From Pseudomonas ovata (lineage in GTDB: Bacteria; Pseudomonadota; Gammaproteobacteria; Pseudomonadales; Pseudomonadaceae), in NCBI RefSeq assembly GCF_003131185.1, contig NZ_QFFU01000024.1, forward strand, positions 39,247 to 103,246: 64,000 nucleotides of DNA, written 5' to 3'. A program made the translations under genes and the position numbers. Below, one piece after another: positions 59,526 to 64,000 of this stretch. Under the pieces are notes generated by a model. The model ran no database searches, was not told the DNA's origin, and was given only the letters and a program-made list of their open reading frames with translations. The number at the start of each line of letters is the position of its first letter. Position 1 is the stretch's first letter.

Positions 59526-59537
59526 ATAAGGACTTTT

Positions 59538-60644
59538 ATGACCTCTATTCCATCGTCCTTTTCTGTATTCGTTGAGAGCCAGGTGCTCACTGTGGTGCAT
59601 CTGGATCAAGGCGTTCGCCGCACGCTTTGTGTGGCTCAAATCAGGCCCCCTTATTCATTTCAGGTTCATGATCGAAGCATCAAGTTCATGACCTCTATCA
59701 GAGGCTACAGCCACCATCTAGAAATCCTGGCACCAGGTGGGACTGATCCGGCCGAGCTGCTGACCTTGATTCGGGCAGCGTTGCATCAAGACCTGCTAGA
59801 GAGAAAGGAGCGCTCCAAGATCAGGCGCTACCGGATCTTTTCCTGGACGGCCGGCATCATTGGCGTGGTGTTTTTGGCAAACAGCTTTATGCCTCTCATT
59901 TTTCCTGCAGACAGAATGGGCTTCTACACAGGGCCGAATCATGAGAGCTACCTGTCTGCTACCCAATCAAGACCGGATGTGGCCCAGGACAAGCCCGCCA
60001 ACGGAGTGATCCTGGGAGGCCCTCAAACGGCCCTTCCTGTACAGGCACGCAACGACATGCCTACGGCACCGGCAGCCGACGGCTGGCCACTACCAGCACC
60101 GATACGCGCAGGCCTGCCTGAAAAACTCCGTCTGGCTGCCGATCGCCAACTGTTCACCATCCAGTACTCCAGTGGCCACGCCCGCACGCTGTACGTGTTC
60201 GCTGATCCCGAGTGTCCGAACTGCCAACGCCTGGAACCTGCACTGAATGCCGCTGCCGGGCAATACAACGTCGTGGTGTTCCCGGTGGCCGTGATCGGCA
60301 AGGAGAAATCCATTGCCTCGGTTGCCCCGGTGCTGTGTCTGCCCTTCGAGCAACGTAAAGCCGCATGGGACGCACTGTTCGACAAGACCGGCGACGTCAT
60401 GAACCTGGGCAAGGCCAAGCCTGCTCCGAAGGACGCCGGGGAGCAGGCCGGTAAGCCCGAAGACTGTGATGTGGCCCGCCAGGCCTTGGGCGTCAACGAG
60501 GTTGCGTACCAGACGTATCGTATCCCTGGCACCCCGTGGGTCATTGCTGACGATGGTCGCTACGTCTCCCAGGCCGTGCTGCAGGATCCTGCGCTGCTGC
60601 AAGCCTTCCTGCAGGGCTCGGAGGTGATCGATGCGGACAAATAG
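59538..60644 (+). CDS. trbB: TrbB thioredoxin-fold (DsbC/DsbG-like) protein
   Basis: A 368-residue protein with one membrane helix (about residues 99-122, FSWTAGIIGVVFLANSFMPL) after a cytoplasmic N-terminal domain. The periplasmic part is a thioredoxin fold with the redox motif PECPNCQRLE (CPNC, about residues 226-229) and a cis-proline region PGTPWVIADDG. It would isomerise disulfides in cysteine-containing pilus or channel proteins such as PilV. It matches trbB of IncI1 by order. AAGGAC lies seven bases before the start. Confidence 0.9.
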   Translation: MTSIPSSFSVFVESQVLTVVHLDQGVRRTLCVAQIRPPYSFQVHDRSIKFMTSIRGYSHHLEILAPGGTDPAELLTLIRAALHQDLLERKERSKIRRYRIFSWTAGIIGVVFLANSFMPLIFPADRMGFYTGPNHESYLSATQSRPDVAQDKPANGVILGGPQTALPVQARNDMPTAPAADGWPLPAPIRAGLPEKLRLAADRQLFTIQYSSGHARTLYVFADPECPNCQRLEPALNAAAGQYNVVVFPVAVIGKEKSIASVAPVLCLPFEQRKAAWDALFDKTGDVMNLGKAKPAPKDAGEQAGKPEDCDVARQALGVNEVAYQTYRIPGTPWVIADDGRYVSQAVLQDPALLQAFLQGSEVIDADK

Positions 60645-62886
60645 TCACGCGGTCGACCGCGCTCGCGTCAACCGTCGCGTAAACCAATCATTTTTGACCG
60701 ACTGGTTTATGGGGCCGGGCAGTCTGGCCCTGGGGCTGATCCTCGCAGTGCTGGGTGGCCTTATCTACCCTATATCACTGTGGCTGAGCCTACCTCTCGC
60801 GACGATATGGGCGCCGTCGTTGCTGTGGAACACCTGGCAGATGCCCATGCGCATGCCGATGGACATGGGCGTGCTCGATCCGTCGACGCAACGCCAGGTG
60901 CCCGGCAAGCTTTGGGGGTTTCTGCCCATTGCCGTGATGCGCATATCAATGGATAAGGCTGCCGGCATACTGTACATGGGCTATCTGCGCGGTAAGGATG
61001 CAGGCCGCGAACTGTGGCTGTCGATGGATGACATGACCCGGCACATCCTGATGTTCGGCACCACCGGCGCCGGCAAGACCGAGGCGCTGCTGGGCTATGT
61101 GCTGGGTCAGCTTAGTTTCGGGAAGGGCCTGATTTATTCCGATGCCAAGGCTCAGAACGACGTGGCCGCGGCCATCGCTTCCCTGACGCGCTTCTACGGG
61201 CGTGAAGACGACATCCGGCATATGAGCTTCATCACCGGGGGGCGCTCACGCGCCCAGGAGCTGCTCGAGGACAACAAGAGCCGTCCGCAGACCAACACCA
61301 TCAACGCCTTCGGCATTGCCGAGGAAACCTACATCATCAACCTGATGGACTCGATGCTGCCCCCGGCCGGCAACGATGGTGGGTGGCAGGAGAAGGCTCG
61401 CGGCATGATCCAGGCCCTGGTCTTCGCCCTGGTCTACAAAAGCCGGCGTGAAGGCAAGGTCATGTCCCAGCGCACGATCCAGGCGCACCTGCCGTTGCGT
61501 GCGATGGCCAAGCTGTACATCCAGGCGGTGGAAGAGGAATGGCACGAGGAAGCGCGCCTGCCACTGGAAAACTATCTCAATACCCTGGCCGGTTTCGACC
61601 TGACCAAGGTTGACTCCCCTGATGAATGGGCTGCAGAGGCGCTGAATCAGCACGGCTATCTGATCGGACAGTTCACGCGCATGCTGGCCCTATTCAACGA
61701 CACCTACGGACATGTGTTCGCACGCGACGCCGGCGACATCGATCTGAAGGATGTGGTGCACAACGACCGCGTGCTGATGGTCCTGATTCCTGCATTGGAG
61801 CTGTCATCCACGGAGGCGGCCACGCTGGGTAGACTGTACGTCTCGCAGCTGGCCATGATCCTCAGCCAGGACCTGGGCGAAAAGCTCGAAGGCAAGCCTG
61901 AAGACATCATGGTCATCCGCAAGTACAAGGACCGATTCCCGTTTCTGTGGATCGCGGATGAAGTAGGTGCCTGCTATACGGACAAGCTGGGCGAGCTGGC
62001 CACCCAGGTACGTTCGCTTGGGATCTGTCTGCTGCTGGCCGGCCAGGAGGCGCAGCGCCTCAAATCCGCTGCCGGCGACAAGGTCTGGACCCTGATTGCC
62101 AACATGGGTACCCGGATCACCGGCAAGATCATGGACCCCAAGGACACCCTGGAAATCCTGCAGCTCATGGCCGGCAAGGAATACCAGCCTGAGGTCAGCG
62201 GCATGGTGCGTCAGGGCGGATTGCTGGGGGGCAGTTGGGAGGATTCCGACTCACTCAATCTGCGCGAGCACCAGAAGGTCAGCGTTGAAGAAGTCCAGCA
62301 ACTGCAGGAAGGAGAGAACATCACCTTGTTCAAAGGTGAAGTCATTCGTGGCAGCTCGATGTACATCGCGGATGCTGACAAGCTTTCAAAAGAAGCCATC
62401 CGCATCAACCGCTTCATTGAGGTGACACCACCCGAACTGGACGAGCTCCTGGTCGCTGCACCGGAGAAAGTCCGGCGCAGCTACCCGCGTGCGGGTCGCA
62501 TCCAGCAGATCCTGCGCACCTTGAAAGTGAAGCCCGGACAGACCGATTTGCACAACCTGGTGCTGATCGACCCGGCCTTGGCCACCTTGATCGATCTACA
62601 GCAAGAGTGGCAGCAGGTCTGGTGCCGCCAACCAGGTGCCGCAGTGCGCAGTACCTTGCTCTGGCACACGGCGCTGAATTCGATTCCCGTCAAAGGCAAG
62701 GGGTACACGGTTCAGGTCAGCAAAGCGCATGAACTGGCTGTAGGCCGGCAGCGCCTGGAAGCCTACGCCGCGCAGCATGTGAAAGCCCCTGAAGAAAAGC
62801 CGACTCAGTACAAGCACGGCCAGCACAGAGCTGCACAGCACCAACCTGCCCCGGACGACCGGTTTGGCCCTGTCTGGGGCGAATAG
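60631..62886 (+). CDS. trbC: TrbC (DotL/IcmO) type IV coupling ATPase
   Basis: A 751-residue coupling protein. Two membrane helices (SLALGLILAVLGGLIYPISL and a second near residues 50-68) precede a VirD4-type ATPase with Walker A MFGTTGAGKTEALLGYVL (about residues 143-150) and the Walker B-like RFPFLWIADEVGACY. The C-terminal tail (after about 650) is DotL-like and probably binds accessory partners such as TraT. It links the relaxosome to the channel. The start lies inside trbB. Confidence 0.95.
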   Translation: MRTNSHAVDRARVNRRVNQSFLTDWFMGPGSLALGLILAVLGGLIYPISLWLSLPLATIWAPSLLWNTWQMPMRMPMDMGVLDPSTQRQVPGKLWGFLPIAVMRISMDKAAGILYMGYLRGKDAGRELWLSMDDMTRHILMFGTTGAGKTEALLGYVLGQLSFGKGLIYSDAKAQNDVAAAIASLTRFYGREDDIRHMSFITGGRSRAQELLEDNKSRPQTNTINAFGIAEETYIINLMDSMLPPAGNDGGWQEKARGMIQALVFALVYKSRREGKVMSQRTIQAHLPLRAMAKLYIQAVEEEWHEEARLPLENYLNTLAGFDLTKVDSPDEWAAEALNQHGYLIGQFTRMLALFNDTYGHVFARDAGDIDLKDVVHNDRVLMVLIPALELSSTEAATLGRLYVSQLAMILSQDLGEKLEGKPEDIMVIRKYKDRFPFLWIADEVGACYTDKLGELATQVRSLGICLLLAGQEAQRLKSAAGDKVWTLIANMGTRITGKIMDPKDTLEILQLMAGKEYQPEVSGMVRQGGLLGGSWEDSDSLNLREHQKVSVEEVQQLQEGENITLFKGEVIRGSSMYIADADKLSKEAIRINRFIEVTPPELDELLVAAPEKVRRSYPRAGRIQQILRTLKVKPGQTDLHNLVLIDPALATLIDLQQEWQQVWCRQPGAAVRSTLLWHTALNSIPVKGKGYTVQVSKAHELAVGRQRLEAYAAQHVKAPEEKPTQYKHGQHRAAQHQPAPDDRFGPVWGE

Positions 62887-62985
62887 CAAAGCCTCACCAC
62901 AACCTCATCCATCACAAAACCCTGCTCAGGCCCGTAGGCACGCTCCTGCCTGAGCACACTACCCCAGCACATCGGAGTCACCCCT

Positions 62986-63540
62986 ATGGCACGCGGCGTA
63001 AACAAAGTCATCCTGGTCGGCACTTGCGGTCAGGATCCAGAAGTCCGGTACCTGCCTAATAGCAATGCCGTGACCAACCTCAGCCTCGCAACCAGCGAAC
63101 AATGGACCGACAAGCAGAGCGGCCAGAAGGTCGAGAAAACCGAATGGCACCGCGTGACCCTGTTCGGCAAGGTGGCGGAAATTGCCGGCGAATACCTGCG
63201 CAAGGGCTCGCAGGTCTACATTGAGGGCAAGTTGCAAACCCGCGAATGGGAAAAGGACGGGGTCAAGCGTTACACAACGGAAATCATCGTCGACATGCAG
63301 GGCACGATGCAGCTGCTGGGTGGACGGCCTCAGAACGACAATCAGAACCAGGGCGGGCAGTACACCCAGTCGGTACCGCGTCCGCAACAGGCGCGTTCAG
63401 CGTCTGCGCCTCAGCAACAACCGCCCCGAGAGTCACGCCCTGCCCCGCAACAGGCCGCCCAGCCTGCTGCAGATTTCGACAGTTATGACGACGAAATTCC
63501 GTTCATGGACCCTTACCGCTTCACCTGGCAGTTAGTGTAA
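62986..63540 (+). CDS. ssb: Plasmid single-stranded DNA-binding protein
   Basis: A 184-residue SSB with a complete OB fold (VNKVILVGTCGQDPEVRYLP, WHRVTLFGKVAEIAGEYLRK, GSQVYIEGKLQTREWEKDGV) and a glutamine/proline-rich linker. The conserved acidic tip DDEIPF is present but is followed by eleven residues, MDPYRFTWQLV, instead of ending the protein. It would coat the incoming strand during establishment. It closes the transfer region and is followed by a terminator. Confidence 0.95.
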   Translation: MARGVNKVILVGTCGQDPEVRYLPNSNAVTNLSLATSEQWTDKQSGQKVEKTEWHRVTLFGKVAEIAGEYLRKGSQVYIEGKLQTREWEKDGVKRYTTEIIVDMQGTMQLLGGRPQNDNQNQGGQYTQSVPRPQQARSASAPQQQPPRESRPAPQQAAQPAADFDSYDDEIPFMDPYRFTWQLV

Positions 63541-63548
63541 GTCCTTGA

Positions 63549-63578
63549 AAGCCCCTCAGCATTTTGCTGACGGGGCTT
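63549..63578 (+). terminator. Hairpin terminator after ssb
   Basis: AAGCCCC (63549-63555) with TCAGCA pairs with TGCTGA and GGGGCTT (63572-63578), giving a long stem with a short loop. No long T-tract follows. Confidence 0.7.
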
Positions 63579-63695
63579 GCAATGCTGTATTTATATACAG
63601 TAATTTTGAGAGCCAGAGGAATTTGACCGTGGTAGGATTCAGCGAAGCTTTATCTACGAGAAATACACGATGTAGATTTTCAAAACGCAGAAACC

Positions 63696-63724
63696 AAAAA
63701 GCCCCGCTTGCCGGCGGGGCTTTC
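63696..63724. terminator. Bidirectional intrinsic terminator
   Basis: AAAAAGCCCCGC (63696-63707) and GCGGGGCTTT (63714-63723) form a GC-rich stem with A and T tracts on the two sides, so it can stop transcription in both directions. It lies in the 250-base gap after ssb, which holds no other supported gene. Confidence 0.85.
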
Positions 63725-63791
63725 TGGAAAATCTTGAACAGGCCCTTCGTCGGGATAACACCTGTTCAACACACATCAATGTGAGCTGATT

Positions 63792-63944
63792 ATGGCGTTC
63801 ACTGTGGTCTCTTGCAAGCCGCAAAATGTGAAGCCGGTTAGCTCACCGCAGATACGCGGACTAATGGAAATGATTTCCTCAACCCCCTTTGCTTCATGCA
63901 AGGCTGAATTCGGTGGCCACCTTGGTCAGGATGTCCAGCCATGA
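63792..63944 (+). CDS. Possible 50-residue protein
   Basis: ATG at 63792, 68 bases after the terminator, opens MAFTVVSCKPQNVKPVSSPQ and ends at 63944, overlapping the next start as ATGA. Coupling to the following frame supports it being real, but no family is recognised and the ribosome site is weak. Confidence 0.4.
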   Translation: MAFTVVSCKPQNVKPVSSPQIRGLMEMISSTPFASCKAEFGGHLGQDVQP

Positions 63945-64000
63945 GCCGGCTCAAAGCCGTACGGCTCGCCCCCTCTGATCCTCATTCGGCCTTGCGCCGA
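63941..64000 (+). CDS. Start of a gene that continues past the window
   Basis: ATG at 63941 overlaps the preceding stop and opens MSRLKAVRLAPSDPHSALRR to the window end. Too short to identify. Its coupling to the 50-residue frame suggests an operon beginning after the terminator at 63696. Confidence 0.35.
   Translation, partial: MSRLKAVRLAPSDPHSALRR

Noticed and set aside
63545..63784. A 79-residue frame after ssb
   Set aside because: It passes through two terminator hairpins, so it is unlikely to be translated.
1..64000. tRNA, rRNA, integrase attachment site or replication initiator
   Set aside because: None was recognised on either strand, so the window cannot be assigned to a plasmid or an ICE with certainty.

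Overview
The window looks like part of a large conjugative plasmid or integrative conjugative element from Pseudomonas. The base composition, the codon use and the character of the cargo genes all fit that genus, but no replication initiator or integrase is visible here, so plasmid and ICE cannot be separated.

Positions 1-8745 hold metabolic and stress cargo. A truncated ECF sigma factor gene faces away from a three-gene envelope operon (DUF305 protein, YVTN beta-propeller, COG4315-type secreted protein) that has an ECF-like promoter. Next come two paralogous TDT/SLAC1-type anion exporters around a YeiE-like LysR regulator, a decayed DUF190 gene and a uracil-DNA-glycosylase-like protein. A fluoride-resistance operon follows: a fluoride riboswitch, crcB, DUF190 and an inorganic pyrophosphatase. 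Positions 8755-10249 are transposon debris (an IS66 fragment fused to an end-truncated IS3-family element).

Positions 10250-14750 form an AT-richer accessory island with two HEPN-motif proteins, an ADP-ribosyltransferase-like small protein, broken small genes and a HigB/HigA-type toxin-antitoxin pair. Plasmid housekeeping follows: a TrfB/KorA-like repressor, a 560-bp GC-rich non-coding block, a DUF932 protein, two small reverse-strand genes, a candidate oriT, MobC/NikA and a NikB-like relaxase with an LPD7 domain. After these come a LexA-box-like promoter region, a small gene and an XRE regulator.

From 21085 to 63540 everything is on the + strand, as a roughly 42-kb transfer region led by a NusG/RfaH-type paralogue. 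It contains a thin type IVb pilus locus (pilL, N, O, P, Q, R, S, a PilT-like ATPase, pilV, a lipoprotein), a diguanylate cyclase/phosphodiesterase, two lytic transglycosylases, and an IncI1 (R64)-like type IVB (Dot/Icm-related) system: traH, I, J, K, a giant primase-containing polyvalent protein, traL to traR, traT, U, W, X, Y, excA, trbA, B, C, and finally an SSB. The pili would capture recipients, NikA/NikB would nick oriT, TrbC (DotL-like) would deliver the relaxase-DNA complex to the DotC/D/H/G core, and the primase and SSB would help convert the transferred strand.

The most unusual points are the c-di-GMP enzyme inside the pilus/transfer operon, the 1917-residue metallopeptidase-like/primase fusion with an internal start site and six 87-bp repeats, AT-rich patches in both traY and excA that suggest swapping of entry-exclusion specificity, and the NusG paralogue at the head of an operon that contains internal terminator-like hairpins.
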